A DNA stretch of 64,000 nucleotides from Rhizobium favelukesii (GTDB taxonomy: Bacteria > Pseudomonadota > Alphaproteobacteria > Rhizobiales > Rhizobiaceae). The notes beneath the pieces were generated by a model. The model searched no databases, had not been told where the DNA came from, and saw only the letters and a list, made by a program, of their open reading frames with translations. This document shows positions 52,857 to 62,207 of this stretch, in pieces. A program made the translations under genes and the position numbers. The DNA is taken from NCBI RefSeq assembly GCF_000577275.2, contig NZ_HG916852.1, positions 1,553,001 to 1,617,000 of the forward strand, given 5' to 3'. Every line of letters begins with the position of its first letter. Position 1 is the first letter of the stretch.

Positions 52857-53271
52857 GACGTTAGAGATATCTTGACGATACGAACCGTGAATTTGAGGGG
52901 CTTGCCGTCGGCAGGCCCCTTTCTATTTGAAAACCAGTGCACGACCCTGATAAATCTTGCTAAAGAGGTCGGAAAGCGCCTCTGCGGCCGTTGCGGATTC
53001 CCACGTCCGTGGCAATTATGGAATGATTCCGTTTGGTGTGTTTCGGTCTTGTGTGTTAGCCGGCGCGGAAGTGGCAAGCGCCGGTCCAGCCTGGCGCTCC
53101 AGAGTGAAGGTGTTCCGTTGTAGCATAGCTGTCATGTCCGAGGGGACACCGGCCATGGCGCAGCTTGAAAAGCATAGTCAGAACCTCCACTTGTGTCTCA
53201 AGTGGAGTGCGGCCCGGTTCTAGTGGCCGCGCCAGAAGAGCCCGGCAACGGGACGATGGAAAGGAAATAAA
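52857..53271. promoter_or_regulatory. clpX terminator and lon upstream region
   Basis: An 11-bp stem (52896-52906 with 52910-52920, one G-U) followed by TTTCTATTT terminates clpX transcription. Downstream, TTGAAA (52927-52932) with a 12-base gap to CCCTGATAA (52945-52953) loosely resembles a sigma32-type promoter, plausible for lon, but the match is weak. The open frame 52957-53223 lacks any recognisable domain and is not called. AAAGGAAATAAA precedes the lon ATG. Confidence 0.5.
52896..52924 (+). terminator. Terminator after clpX
   Basis: AGGGGCTTGCC pairs with GGCAGGCCCCT (one G-U, three-base loop) and is followed by TTCTATTT. Confidence 0.85.
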
Positions 53272-55686
53272 ATGACGAAGAAAACGTCAGCTGCGAGCAT
53301 CGCATATCCGGTTTTGCCCCTGCGCGACATCGTCGTCTTCCCGCATATGATCGTGCCGCTGTTCGTCGGCCGCGAGAAGTCGATCCGTGCGCTGGAGGAG
53401 GTCATGGGATCGGACAAGCAGATCATGCTCGTCACACAAATCAACGCGAGCGATGACGATCCGGAACCGTCCGCCATCCACAATGTCGGCACCGTCGCCA
53501 ACGTATTGCAGTTGCTGAAGCTGCCTGATGGCACCGTCAAGGTCCTGGTCGAAGGTCGCGCACGCGCCGAGATCGATGCCTACACCGATCGCGAGGATTT
53601 CTATGAAGCCCTCGGTCATGTTCTCGAAGAGCCGCAGGACGATCCGGTCGAACTCGAAGCTCTGAGCCGTTCGGTTGTCTCCGAATTCGAGAGCTACGTA
53701 AAACTCAACAAGAAGATCTCGCCGGAAGTTGTCGGGGCGGCCAGCCAGATCGACGACTACTCGAAGCTCGCCGATACGGTCGCTTCGCATCTGTCGATCA
53801 AGATCACCGAAAAGCAGGAGATGCTGGAAACCACCAGCGTCAAGGCTCGCCTCGAAAAGGCGCTCGGCTTCATGGAAGGCGAGATTTCGGTTCTGCAGGT
53901 CGAGAAGCGCATCCGCTCGCGCGTCAAGCGCCAGATGGAGAAGACCCAGCGCGAGTACTACCTGAATGAGCAGATGAAGGCGATCCAGAAGGAACTCGGC
54001 GACGGCGAGGAAGGCCGCGACGAGATGGCCGAACTGGAAGAGCGCATCACGAAGACGAAGCTGTCCAAGGAAGCCCGCGAAAAGGCCGATGCCGAGCTGA
54101 AAAAGCTGCGGCAGATGAGCCCGATGTCTGCTGAAGCGACCGTGGTCCGCAACTACCTCGACTGGCTGCTGGGTATTCCGTGGGGCAAGAAGTCGAAGAT
54201 CAAGTCAGACCTCAACAACGCCGAGAAGATTCTCGAAGCCGATCACTTCGGTCTCGACAAGGTCAAGGAGCGCATCGTCGAGTACCTGGCTGTTCAGGCT
54301 CGCGCGACCAAGATCAAGGGTCCGATCCTGTGCCTCGTCGGCCCTCCGGGCGTCGGCAAGACCTCGCTTGCCCAGTCGATCGCCAAGGCGACCGGCCGTG
54401 AGTATGTCCGCATGGCGCTTGGCGGCGTTCGTGACGAAGCCGAAATCCGCGGTCACCGCCGCACCTACATCGGTTCGATGCCCGGCAAGGTCATCCAGTC
54501 GATGAAGAAGGCAAAGAAGTCCAATCCACTCTTCCTGTTCGATGAAATCGACAAGATGGGCCAGGATTTCCGTGGCGATCCGTCGTCGGCTCTGCTCGAA
54601 GTGCTGGATCCGGCTCAGAACTCGACCTTCATGGATCACTACCTGGAAGTCGAATACGACCTGTCGGACGTGATGTTCATCACGACGGCGAACACGCTGA
54701 ACATTCCTGCACCTTTGATGGACCGCATGGAAGTCATCCGTATCGCCGGCTACACCGAAGACGAAAAGCGCGAGATCGCCAAGCGGCACCTGCTGCCGAA
54801 GGCGATCAAGGAACACGCGCTGCAGCCGAACGAATTCTCGGTCAGCGACGATGCGCTGATGGCGATCAGCCAGCAGTATACCCGCGAAGCCGGTGTTCGT
54901 AACTTCGAACGCGAATTGATGAAGCTCGCCCGCAAGGCGGTCACCGAGATCATCAAGGGCAAGACGAAGTCCGTTCATGTGACCGCAGAGAACATTGACG
55001 ACTATCTGGGCGTTCCGCGCTTCCGCCATGGCGAAGCCGAACGCGAAGATCAGGTCGGCGTTGTAACCGGTCTTGCCTGGACGGAAGTCGGTGGCGAACT
55101 GCTGACGATCGAAGGCGTGATGATGCCAGGCAAGGGTCGCATGACCGTTACCGGCAACCTGAAGGAAGTCATGAAGGAATCGATTTCCGCAGCGGCATCC
55201 TATGTGCGCTCGCGCGCAGTCGATTTCGGCATCCAGCCACCGCTCTTCGACAAGAGCGACATCCACGTGCACGTGCCGGAAGGCGCGACGCCGAAGGATG
55301 GCCCGTCGGCCGGTGTCGCCATGGCAACCGCGATCGTCTCGATCATGACCGGTATCCCGGTCGACAGGAACGTCGCGATGACCGGTGAAATCACGCTGCG
55401 CGGCCGCGTGCTGCCGATCGGCGGTCTGAAGGAAAAGCTGCTTGCAGCGCTTCGCGGCGGCATCAAGAAGGTGCTGATCCCGGAAGAAAATGCCAAGGAT
55501 CTGGCGGAGATTCCGGACAACGTGAAGAACAACATGGAGATCATCCCGGTGTCCCGCATGGGCGAGGTGATCAAGCATGCGCTGGTCCGCAGACCAGAGC
55601 CGATCGAGTGGGATGGCACGGTGGAAACGCCGGTCATTGCAACGGTCGAAGGGCTCGACGAAACGGGTGCAACCATAGCTCACTGA
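53272..55686 (+). CDS. lon: ATP-dependent endopeptidase Lon
   Basis: 804 residues. N-terminal substrate-binding domain, AAA+ module with Walker A GPPGVGKT (residues 357-364), and a C-terminal protease domain with the Ser679-Lys722 dyad (PKDGPSAG and [10 protein letters not shown]), numbered as in E. coli. Degrades misfolded and regulatory proteins, among them cell-cycle factors in alphaproteobacteria. Full length; ends at a strong terminator. Confidence 0.98.
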   Translation: MTKKTSAASIAYPVLPLRDIVVFPHMIVPLFVGREKSIRALEEVMGSDKQIMLVTQINASDDDPEPSAIHNVGTVANVLQLLKLPDGTVKVLVEGRARAEIDAYTDREDFYEALGHVLEEPQDDPVELEALSRSVVSEFESYVKLNKKISPEVVGAASQIDDYSKLADTVASHLSIKITEKQEMLETTSVKARLEKALGFMEGEISVLQVEKRIRSRVKRQMEKTQREYYLNEQMKAIQKELGDGEEGRDEMAELEERITKTKLSKEAREKADAELKKLRQMSPMSAEATVVRNYLDWLLGIPWGKKSKIKSDLNNAEKILEADHFGLDKVKERIVEYLAVQARATKIKGPILCLVGPPGVGKTSLAQSIAKATGREYVRMALGGVRDEAEIRGHRRTYIGSMPGKVIQSMKKAKKSNPLFLFDEIDKMGQDFRGDPSSALLEVLDPAQNSTFMDHYLEVEYDLSDVMFITTANTLNIPAPLMDRMEVIRIAGYTEDEKREIAKRHLLPKAIKEHALQPNEFSVSDDALMAISQQYTREAGVRNFERELMKLARKAVTEIIKGKTKSVHVTAENIDDYLGVPRFRHGEAEREDQVGVVTGLAWTEVGGELLTIEGVMMPGKGRMTVTGNLKEVMKESISAAASYVRSRAVDFGIQPPLFDKSDIHVHVPEGATPKDGPSAGVAMATAIVSIMTGIPVDRNVAMTGEITLRGRVLPIGGLKEKLLAALRGGIKKVLIPEENAKDLAEIPDNVKNNMEIIPVSRMGEVIKHALVRRPEPIEWDGTVETPVIATVEGLDETGATIAH

Positions 55687-55728
55687 GCCATGTTTGCCAC
55701 ATTCGCGCCCAATTGCTTAAAAACCCTG

Positions 55729-55759
55729 AAAAGGCTGGCGTTTTCGCCAGCCTTTTTTT
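55729..55759 (+). terminator. Terminator after lon
   Basis: AAGGCTGGCG (55731-55740) pairs with CGCCAGCCTT (55745-55754), loop TTTT, followed by TTTTT. Confidence 0.93.
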
Positions 55760-55893
55760 GTGAAATCGACACGCAGACGCTTGCATTTCCTTGATTTGCA
55801 GGGTCTTTGGGGTGCGGCGGGCCTGATGAACTCCGTTCTGCGCCTAGCTTATAGATTTGAGTCGTTTCGAACCATTTAGAAAGGGGTGGAAAC

Positions 55894-56169
55894 ATGAACA
55901 AGAATGAACTCGTGTCCGCAGTTGCCGAAAAGGCAGGACTCTCGAAGACCGACGCTGCTTCCGCAGTTGATGCTGTTTTCGAAGTCGTCCAGGCTGAACT
56001 GAAGGGCAAGGGCGACGTTCGTCTCGCTGGTTTCGGTAGCTTCACCGTTTCCCATCGCGCTGCCACGAAGGGCCGCAACCCGTCCACCGGCGCTGAAGTC
56101 GATATTCCGGCTCGCAACGTGCCGAAGTTCACGCCCGGCAAGGGCCTGAAGGACGCCGTAAACGGCTGA
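55894..56169 (+). CDS. hupB: DNA-binding protein HU
   Basis: 91 residues (MNKNELVSAVAEKAGLSKTD). The beta-arm GRNPSTGAEVDIPARNVPKF and C-terminal FTPGKGLKDAVNG are typical of HU. Homodimeric nucleoid protein. GAAAGGGGTGGAAAC precedes the ATG. Position directly after lon is as in E. coli. Own terminator follows. Confidence 0.97.
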   Translation: MNKNELVSAVAEKAGLSKTDAASAVDAVFEVVQAELKGKGDVRLAGFGSFTVSHRAATKGRNPSTGAEVDIPARNVPKFTPGKGLKDAVNG

Positions 56170-56218
56170 TATGAATTTGCTTGGCGGCCGGACCACCAGA
56201 CCGGCGGTGTAAGTTTCG

Positions 56219-56247
56219 AAGGGTTCGGCCACGGCCGAACCCTTTTT
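56219..56247 (+). terminator. Terminator after the HU gene
   Basis: AAGGGTTCGGCC pairs with GGCCGAACCC and the next U bases (56221-56242, loop of about four) followed by TTTTTGC. Confidence 0.85.
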
Positions 56248-56293
56248 GCTTTTCGCGGACTTGTCGGCACACGAAGCACGTCCTATGAAATGG

Positions 56294-56438
56294 TTGTTCT
56301 CAGGGCGGGGTGAAAGTCCCCACCGGCGGTAAGAGCTTCGGCTCAAGCCCGCGAGCGTCTTTCGGCCGATCTGCCGAAAGGGTCAGCAGATCCGGTGCAA
56401 CTCCGGAGCCGACGGTTACAGTCCGGATGAAAGAGAAT
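56294..56438 (+). promoter_or_regulatory. FMN riboswitch (RFN element)
   Basis: The RFN aptamer is clear from its conserved segments: CTCAGGGCGGGGTGAAAGTC, CCCACCGGCGGTA, AGCCCGCGAGCG, GGTCAGCAGATCCGGTG and GAGCCGACGGTTACAGTCC. FMN binding should reduce expression of the downstream EamA gene. The 3' strand of helix P1 overlaps GATGAAAGAGAA. Confidence 0.96.
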
Positions 56439-56489
56439 GAGCGGAGCGGGCGAGGGCGAAATCTGTCCTTGCCGTGACATCGCGCTCAT
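56437..56489 (+). promoter_or_regulatory. Candidate expression-platform helix
   Basis: ATGAGCG (56437-56443), immediately after the aptamer, can pair with CGCTCAT (56483-56489) shortly before the coding start. It shares bases with the end of the aptamer P1 region, so it may compete with it and change access to the ribosome-binding site. Inferred from complementarity only. Confidence 0.45.
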
Positions 56490-56514
56490 GCGTCCTGATT
56501 TGTGTTGGTTTCGG

Positions 56515-57423
56515 ATGAAAGACATGAATCAGACTTTCCAGATATCTTCTGCCTCGCGTGCAATGGTCGGTGCTGCCTGGATGGTCGCCGCGGGCATTGC
56601 CTTCTCGATCCTCAATGTCCTCACACAGTGGCTGACGATGAAGCTCGCCTTTCCCTCGGCCTCGGCAGCCTTCTGGCAGTATGCCATTGCATTGGTCTTC
56701 TCGTTGCCCTTTTTCCGGCGCGTCGGCCTCGGGGCGATGCGAACGCGCTATCCCTGGCGCCATGTCGTGCGCGTTGCCTTTGCGGCATTCGGCGTGACGA
56801 CCTGGGTCGCAGGACTCGCGTCCGTACCGATCTGGCAGGCGATTGCGTTGGTGATGACCTCGCCGTTCTTCATCATCATGGGTGCACGCATCTTCCTTGG
56901 TGAATATATCGGTCCCGCGAGGTGGGCAGCGACCGGTACCGGCTTCGTCGGAGCGATGATCATCCTGCAGCCATGGTCCGATAGCTTCAGTTGGGCGGCG
57001 TTTTTGCCGATCCTCTCTGCCCTTCTGTGGGGCGCCTCGTCGCTGATCACCAAGAGTCTCACCGGAGTGGAACGGCCCGAAACCATCACCGTCTGGCTGC
57101 TGGCACTCCTCACTCCGATCAACGGCGGCTTGGCTGTGGCCGCCGGCCTCAGCATTCCCTCCGGCCTGACGCTTCTCCTTTTTGTCGTGGCAGGTCTGCT
57201 GACCGTCATGGCCCAATATTTCCTGACGCTCGCCTACAGCACGGCCGATGCCGCCTACATCCAGCCTTTCGACGATCTGAAGCTTCCCCTGAATGTTTTC
57301 GCCGGCTGGCTGGTCTTCGGCTATGCCCCGACCGGTTATCTCTGGTTGGGTGCGCTGCTGATCCTCGGGGCATCGCTCTTCATCATGCGGAACGAAATGA
57401 AAAAGGAGCGGGGGGCCGGCTAA
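56515..57423 (+). CDS. ribN: Riboflavin transporter of the EamA family
   Basis: About 302 residues (MKDMNQTFQISSASRAMVGA from 56515; 56524 is equally possible; the ATG at 56437 lies inside the riboswitch). Ten hydrophobic segments in two EamA repeats. RibN of Rhizobium leguminosarum is a riboflavin importer of this family, under an FMN riboswitch, which is the reason for the name. No rib biosynthesis gene is adjacent. Confidence 0.85.
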   Translation: MKDMNQTFQISSASRAMVGAAWMVAAGIAFSILNVLTQWLTMKLAFPSASAAFWQYAIALVFSLPFFRRVGLGAMRTRYPWRHVVRVAFAAFGVTTWVAGLASVPIWQAIALVMTSPFFIIMGARIFLGEYIGPARWAATGTGFVGAMIILQPWSDSFSWAAFLPILSALLWGASSLITKSLTGVERPETITVWLLALLTPINGGLAVAAGLSIPSGLTLLLFVVAGLLTVMAQYFLTLAYSTADAAYIQPFDDLKLPLNVFAGWLVFGYAPTGYLWLGALLILGASLFIMRNEMKKERGAG

Positions 57424-57506
57424 CGCAGCCGGAATACGGCGCAGGTGTCATTGCGCTGTCATGCCCGACCCGCAAAAACCCTGTGTTTGAATTCATGGGG
57501 GATTTC

Positions 57507-59705
57507 ATGACAATATTTTCGCGCAAGACAGCGGTTGTTGCCGTGCTTCTGACGACGGCGGCCTTTCCGGCCGCCGCAGAGCCCGTTTTCAACCGCATCG
57601 CAACCTTCCCGGTGGCATCCAACCTGCCGGAGGGAAAAGACAAGCTTTCGGCCACGTCGGCGGAAATCATTACGGCCACTGACGACGGCATGACGCTGAT
57701 CTACAGCGATAGCCCGCTCGGTGCGATCGGCTTTGTCGATATCTCAGACGCCAAGGCACCAAAGGCCGGTGGGGCGCTTATGATGGACGGCGAGCCGACA
57801 TCCGTGACATCCGCTGCGGGCAAGGTGCTGGTTGCGGTCAATACGTCGAAGAGCAAGGCAAAGCCCTCGGGGCGCCTGGCGATCGTTGACGTTGCCACCA
57901 AGAAGATCGAGAGCACCTGTGATCTTGGCGGTCAGCCGGATTCCATCGCGCTCAACAAGGACAAGACCCTCGGCACGATCGCAATCGAGAACGAGCGTGA
58001 CGGAGAGGTGAACGACGGCAAGATTCCGCAGCTGCCAGCCGGCGACCTGGTCGTATTCCAGGTCAAGGATGGCACGGTTGATTGCGGCTCGATCAAGCAC
58101 GTCGCGCTGAGCGGACTTGCCGGGATCGCGGCCGACGATCCGGAACCGGAATTCGTCTCCCTCAACGATCAGAACGAGATCGCCCTGACCCTTCAGGAAA
58201 ACAACGAAATCGTCATCATTGACGCGGTAACTGCGTCTGTGAAGACGCACTTCTCCGCGGGCAGCGTCGATCTTGCAGGCATCGACACCAAGCGCGATGG
58301 CGCGCTGAAGTTTGCCGGTGAGCTCAAGAACGTCGCACGCGAGCCTGACGCTGTGAAGTGGCTCGACAATGATCGTCTGGTCGTCGCCAACGAAGGCGAC
58401 TATCAAGGCGGTTCGCGCGGTTTCACGATTTTCGACACAACCGGCAAGGTACTCTATGAGTCCGGTGCCTCCTTCGAACGCGCCGTTGCCAATATCGGTC
58501 ATTATCCGGACAAGCGTTCATCCGCCAAGGGTGTCGAGCCGGAAGGCCTGGAAGTGGCAACGATCGGAGGTCAGAAATATATACTCCTGCTCGCGGAGCG
58601 CGCCTCCGTCGTCGGCGTCTACAAGGATACCGGTGCCGTGCCTCAACTCGTCCAGATCCTTCCGTCCGGCGTTTCACCTGAGGGCGCTGTCGCCGTTCCG
58701 TCGCGCAATCTTCTCGCCACCGCCAACGAAGTCGATCTCGGCAAGGATAGTGGCCCGCGGTCGCATGTGATGATCTATGAACTTGCCGAGGGTGAGATCG
58801 CCTATCCGAAGATCGTTGCCGCCGAAAAGGACGGCAACCCGGTTGGCTTTTCGGCGCTCTCCGGCCTTGCTGCCGTTCCGGAAAAGCCAGGCCAGCTGAT
58901 TGCGGTCAGCGACAGCGTGCTCGGCATGCAGCCGACGATCTACACGATCGACGTAACCAAGGAGCCAGCCGTGATCACCGAGGCGCTGACCGTGAAGCGC
59001 GACGGCCAGCCGGCACAGAAGCTCGACATCGAGGGTGTGGCTGTCGATGAAAAGGGTTGGATCTGGCTGGCGTCGGAAGGCAACAGTGAGAAGCTGGTGC
59101 CGCACGCTCTCTATCACGTCAACCCAAAGGGCGAGATCAAGGAAGAGATAGCACTTCCGAAGGAGCTGGCGGCTAACGAAATCCGCTACGGCTTTGAAGG
59201 CGTGACGATCGTCGGCTCCGGCGACGACGCGACGCTCTGGATGGCCGTTCAGCGTGAGTGGAAGGATGACGAGAAGGGCTTTGTCAAACTCGTTTCCTAC
59301 AATGCGAAGAGCAAGGAGTGGGGTGCCGTCCGCTACCCGCTCGACAAGTCCGAAGGGGGGTGGGTCGGTCTTTCCGAAATCTCCGCTCACGGCGACAGCG
59401 TCTACATCATCGAACGCGACAATCTCGTCGGTGACGCGGCAAAGCTGAAGAAACTCTACAAGGTGGCGATATCAGATCTGAAGCCCGCCAAGTTGGGCGG
59501 CGAGTTGCCGGTGGTCAAGAAGACTGAGGCTCACGACTTCCTTCCGGAGTTAAAGGCCGCCACCAACGGCTATGTTCTCGACAAGCTAGAAGGCTTCGCT
59601 TTCGATGCCTCCGGCAAGGCCTACGCGGTCACGGACAATGACGGCGTCGACGATTCCTCGGGTGAAACCCTGTTCTTCCCGGTCAATCTCGTCGGCACGA
59701 ACTGA
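57507..59705 (+). CDS. Secreted esterase-like-of-phytase family protein
   Basis: 732 residues from the ATG at 57507 with GGGGGATTTC upstream; a longer open frame from 56991 is a shadow of ribN. Signal peptide (VAVLLTTAAFPAAAEP). The mature part is a repetitive beta-propeller-like chain ending in the PF13449 region (LDKLEGFAFDASGKAYAVTDN). Enzyme activity of the family is uncertain. Located 83 bases after ribN, so cotranscription is possible. Confidence 0.85.
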   Translation: MTIFSRKTAVVAVLLTTAAFPAAAEPVFNRIATFPVASNLPEGKDKLSATSAEIITATDDGMTLIYSDSPLGAIGFVDISDAKAPKAGGALMMDGEPTSVTSAAGKVLVAVNTSKSKAKPSGRLAIVDVATKKIESTCDLGGQPDSIALNKDKTLGTIAIENERDGEVNDGKIPQLPAGDLVVFQVKDGTVDCGSIKHVALSGLAGIAADDPEPEFVSLNDQNEIALTLQENNEIVIIDAVTASVKTHFSAGSVDLAGIDTKRDGALKFAGELKNVAREPDAVKWLDNDRLVVANEGDYQGGSRGFTIFDTTGKVLYESGASFERAVANIGHYPDKRSSAKGVEPEGLEVATIGGQKYILLLAERASVVGVYKDTGAVPQLVQILPSGVSPEGAVAVPSRNLLATANEVDLGKDSGPRSHVMIYELAEGEIAYPKIVAAEKDGNPVGFSALSGLAAVPEKPGQLIAVSDSVLGMQPTIYTIDVTKEPAVITEALTVKRDGQPAQKLDIEGVAVDEKGWIWLASEGNSEKLVPHALYHVNPKGEIKEEIALPKELAANEIRYGFEGVTIVGSGDDATLWMAVQREWKDDEKGFVKLVSYNAKSKEWGAVRYPLDKSEGGWVGLSEISAHGDSVYIIERDNLVGDAAKLKKLYKVAISDLKPAKLGGELPVVKKTEAHDFLPELKAATNGYVLDKLEGFAFDASGKAYAVTDNDGVDDSSGETLFFPVNLVGTN

Positions 59706-59727
59706 GATTGATCTATCAAGGAAACAG

Positions 59728-59760
59728 AATGGCCGGGTCTTAGCCCGGCCATTTTTTCTT
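59728..59760 (+). terminator. Terminator between convergent genes
   Basis: AATGGCCGGG (59728-59737) pairs with CCCGGCCATT (59744-59753), followed by TTTTTCTT; it ends transcription of the phytase-family gene and may also serve the minus-strand gene. Confidence 0.9.
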
Positions 59761-59769
59761 GTGGTCGTC

Positions 59770-60756
59770 TTACCAGCGCTGGTGGACATAGGGAGCGACC
59801 AGCCGCTCGTAGATCTCGCGTGTTGCGTCCATCACTTCATGCGATAGCGGCGCGAGGCCAGCAGCTGCTGCGTTGGCGCGTGCATGTTCGGCGTTGCGTG
59901 CGCCGGGGATGACGACGGTTACCGAATCGCTCATCAGGATCCAGCGCAGCGCGAAGGCCGCCATTGTTGCGCCGGCCGGCACGAGCTTGCGCACTTCCTC
60001 CACAGCCTGCAGGCCGACCTCGAAGGGAACGCCGGCAAATGTCTCGCCGACGTCGAAGGCCTCGCCGTGGCGATTGAAATTGCGGTGATCGTCGCTCGCA
60101 AACTTCGTCTCGCGAGAGATCTTCCCGGACAACAGCCCGCTTGCGAGCGGCACGCGGGCGATGACCGCGATGTTCCTTCGTCGCGCCTCCTGGAAGAACA
60201 GGTGATCGGGCCGCTGGCGGAAGAGGTTGTAGATGATCTGGATGCTGACGACGCCAGGATACTCGATCGCCTTCAGCGCTTCCTCGACTTTTGCGACGCT
60301 GACGCCGTAGCCTCTGATCTTGCCGGCCTTCTGCAACTCATTCAGGCCTTCGAAGACCTCCGGGCGATAAAGCACCTCGGTCGGCGGGCAATGCAATTGC
60401 ACGAGGTCGAGGCTGTCGACGCGCAGATTCTTCAGGCTGCGATCGATGAAGCCTTCGAGATTGGCCTTGGTGTAGCCGTCGGCAACATGCGGATTGAGCC
60501 GCCGACCTGCCTTGGTCGCAACCATCGGCCGTTCGCCGCCGCGGCTATCGAGAACGTCGGCAATGATCTTTTCCGACCGGCCATCGCCGTAAACGTCGGC
60601 GGTATCGATGAAGGTCATGCCGGCGTCGAGCGCCGCATTCAGCGCATCGCGACCGTCGGCTTCGCTGACATCGCCCCAGGCGCCGCCGATCTGCCATGCG
60701 CCGAAGCCGATATTCGTGACGGTGTGGGGCAGGTGACCGAAAGAATGCTGTTTCAT
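59770..60756 (-). CDS. Aldo/keto reductase
   Basis: 328 residues from the ATG at 60756 (MKQHSFGHLPHTVTNIGFGA) with CGGAGGATTTCC upstream. The catalytic tetrad is Asp51, Tyr56, Lys82 and His122 (DTADVYG, ATKAG, VQLHCP). NADPH-dependent reduction of aldehydes or ketones in the cytoplasm; substrate unknown. Monocistronic. Confidence 0.93.
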   Translation of the reverse strand: MKQHSFGHLPHTVTNIGFGAWQIGGAWGDVSEADGRDALNAALDAGMTFIDTADVYGDGRSEKIIADVLDSRGGERPMVATKAGRRLNPHVADGYTKANLEGFIDRSLKNLRVDSLDLVQLHCPPTEVLYRPEVFEGLNELQKAGKIRGYGVSVAKVEEALKAIEYPGVVSIQIIYNLFRQRPDHLFFQEARRRNIAVIARVPLASGLLSGKISRETKFASDDHRNFNRHGEAFDVGETFAGVPFEVGLQAVEEVRKLVPAGATMAAFALRWILMSDSVTVVIPGARNAEHARANAAAAGLAPLSHEVMDATREIYERLVAPYVHQRW

Positions 60757-61066
60757 GGAAATCCTCCGCGTGATGAAATGCCAGGCACTAGCAGTCGCCC
60801 AGGCAGGGAGCAAGCGTCTGCAGCCGAGATAGGGCGGCATCTGCCAAGCGTTGCCAATTCTGGCGAAGAGCGACGCAAACGGCGCGGTCGGCGACCGATT
60901 TGCCAGATATCGCTGTCGTCGGACACGTCGTATCACTGGCCGGTGACTGAAGGCCTGCTGGTCAACAGGACAGGCTGTACGATCGAGCCATACATCGCTT
61001 GGATGATGCGGACGCTTGGCTTACGGTCGGCTCAGACGGGCAGGTCAAGTTCGAAAGGAAAATCTG
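60757..61066. promoter_or_regulatory. Divergent region between the aldo/keto reductase and cupin genes
   Basis: 310 bases, no supported gene. It should hold promoters for both flanking genes, but no -35/-10 pair or long dyad stands out. The cupin ribosome-binding site GAAAGGAAAATCTG ends the region. Confidence 0.35.
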
Positions 61067-61468
61067 ATGGAGATCAAACCCTGCGGATCACAACCCTCGA
61101 TGAAGGCGCCGGCAGAGTATTTCACGGGATCCGTCCGCCAGGATCCATTGATGGATGCGCCGAGCCCGGCCCGGATGCGGGTGGTGAGCGTCACCTTCGA
61201 GCCAGGTTCCCGAACCGCATGGCACACCCATCCGCTGGGACAGACCCTCTTTGTCACCGCCGGAAAAGGCCTGGCGCAGAGCGAGGGCGGCCCCCTTCGT
61301 GAAATTCGCGCCGGCGATACGGTCTGGTTCGCGCCGGGCGAAAAACACTGGCATGGCGCCGCACCCGATACCGCGATGACGCACATCGCGATCCATGAAG
61401 CGCTTGACGGCAGCGCCGCCGACTGGATGGAACGCGTTACCGACGAGCAATACACCGGAACGGCCTGA
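61067..61468 (+). CDS. Cupin-domain protein
   Basis: 133 residues from the ATG at 61067 ([21 protein letters not shown]); an upstream start at 61016 is rejected. Cupin motif 1 [18 protein letters not shown] and motif 2 ([15 protein letters not shown]) keep metal-binding histidines, so a metal-dependent enzyme or binding protein is likely. Similar proteins are carboxymuconolactone-decarboxylase-associated cupins. Convergent with the methyltransferase gene. Confidence 0.87.
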   Translation: MEIKPCGSQPSMKAPAEYFTGSVRQDPLMDAPSPARMRVVSVTFEPGSRTAWHTHPLGQTLFVTAGKGLAQSEGGPLREIRAGDTVWFAPGEKHWHGAAPDTAMTHIAIHEALDGSAADWMERVTDEQYTGTA

Positions 61469-61470
61469 GG

Positions 61471-62076
61471 TCAGAGACGCTTGAGACAGTAGGAAAAATG
61501 CGCGTGCGATTCGACCGTTAGGAACTCGAACTGCCAGCCATAATCCTTGCAGAATTTGGTGACCGCTTCGACGACGCCGTAGACGATCGGCTTCACAGTG
61601 TTGCCGGTGCAGAAATCGTGCCCGGCGATTCTTCCCGTTCGTTTCACTTTCTTCTCGCAAAGGAGGAGTTCCTGCCAGGTGAGCTCGAAGGAATGGTCCG
61701 TATCGATGTAGGCCCAGTCGAGGAAGTCATCGTCGAACTCGGCGAGCTTTTCGAGCGATGTGCCCTGCATCAGGTGCAGTTGTCCGCTCTCGATCTGGTC
61801 TTTGAATTGAGTGTGGATTTGATCGAGCCCCGAACTATAGCGGTCCATGCTCCAGGGATCGATCAGGTAAAGCTGCGCTGGCCGGTTCTTTTCGAGGATC
61901 TCTGCCGTGTACTCCCCAAAGGCGGCTCCGACTTCGACACCGATGCCGCCGTTCGGGATACGATAGAGCAACTCGCCCCGATCCGGCAGCAGCCTTGCGT
62001 TCTCCATGTGATGAGCGGCAAGCTGGGTCCTCGGCATGCTCGCCCGTTGTGCCTGCCGTTCCGCGCGTGTTTTCAT
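61471..62076 (-). CDS. Class I SAM-dependent methyltransferase
   Basis: 201 residues. Motif I is GGIGVEVGAAFGEYTAEIL, and DWAYIDTDHSFELTWQELLLC with GRIAGHDF is the typical Methyltransf_24 pattern. Substrate unknown. The N-terminus is basic and lacks a signal peptide. Two bases separate its stop from that of the convergent cupin gene. Confidence 0.85.
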   Translation of the reverse strand: MKTRAERQAQRASMPRTQLAAHHMENARLLPDRGELLYRIPNGGIGVEVGAAFGEYTAEILEKNRPAQLYLIDPWSMDRYSSGLDQIHTQFKDQIESGQLHLMQGTSLEKLAEFDDDFLDWAYIDTDHSFELTWQELLLCEKKVKRTGRIAGHDFCTGNTVKPIVYGVVEAVTKFCKDYGWQFEFLTVESHAHFSYCLKRL

Positions 62077-62207
62077 GATGATGTCTCGGATGATGCTTGT
62101 ACAATTGGACCGTGCGGCCCGTGAGAACCACCTTATAGCCAGTGCGACGTAAAGTTGGCTAGGCTTCTTCCTGAGGAAGGCGCAACGCAGATCGCCGACG
62201 TCTGATT

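Noticed and set aside
52957..53223. 88-residue frame between clpX and lon
   Set aside because: Rich in residues typical of random GC-rich translation, no ribosome-binding site and no family similarity.
54205..55683. 492-residue minus-strand frame inside lon
   Set aside because: Mirror image of the conserved Lon coding sequence, no independent start signal or family motif.
56991..57506. N-terminal extension of the phytase-family protein reaching back into ribN
   Set aside because: The extension is the shadow of ribN in another frame; the signal peptide and ribosome-binding site support the start at 57507.
59884..61302. 472-residue plus-strand frame opposite the aldo/keto reductase gene
   Set aside because: Antisense shadow; the minus strand carries the intact tetrad of an aldo/keto reductase and a proper ribosome-binding site.
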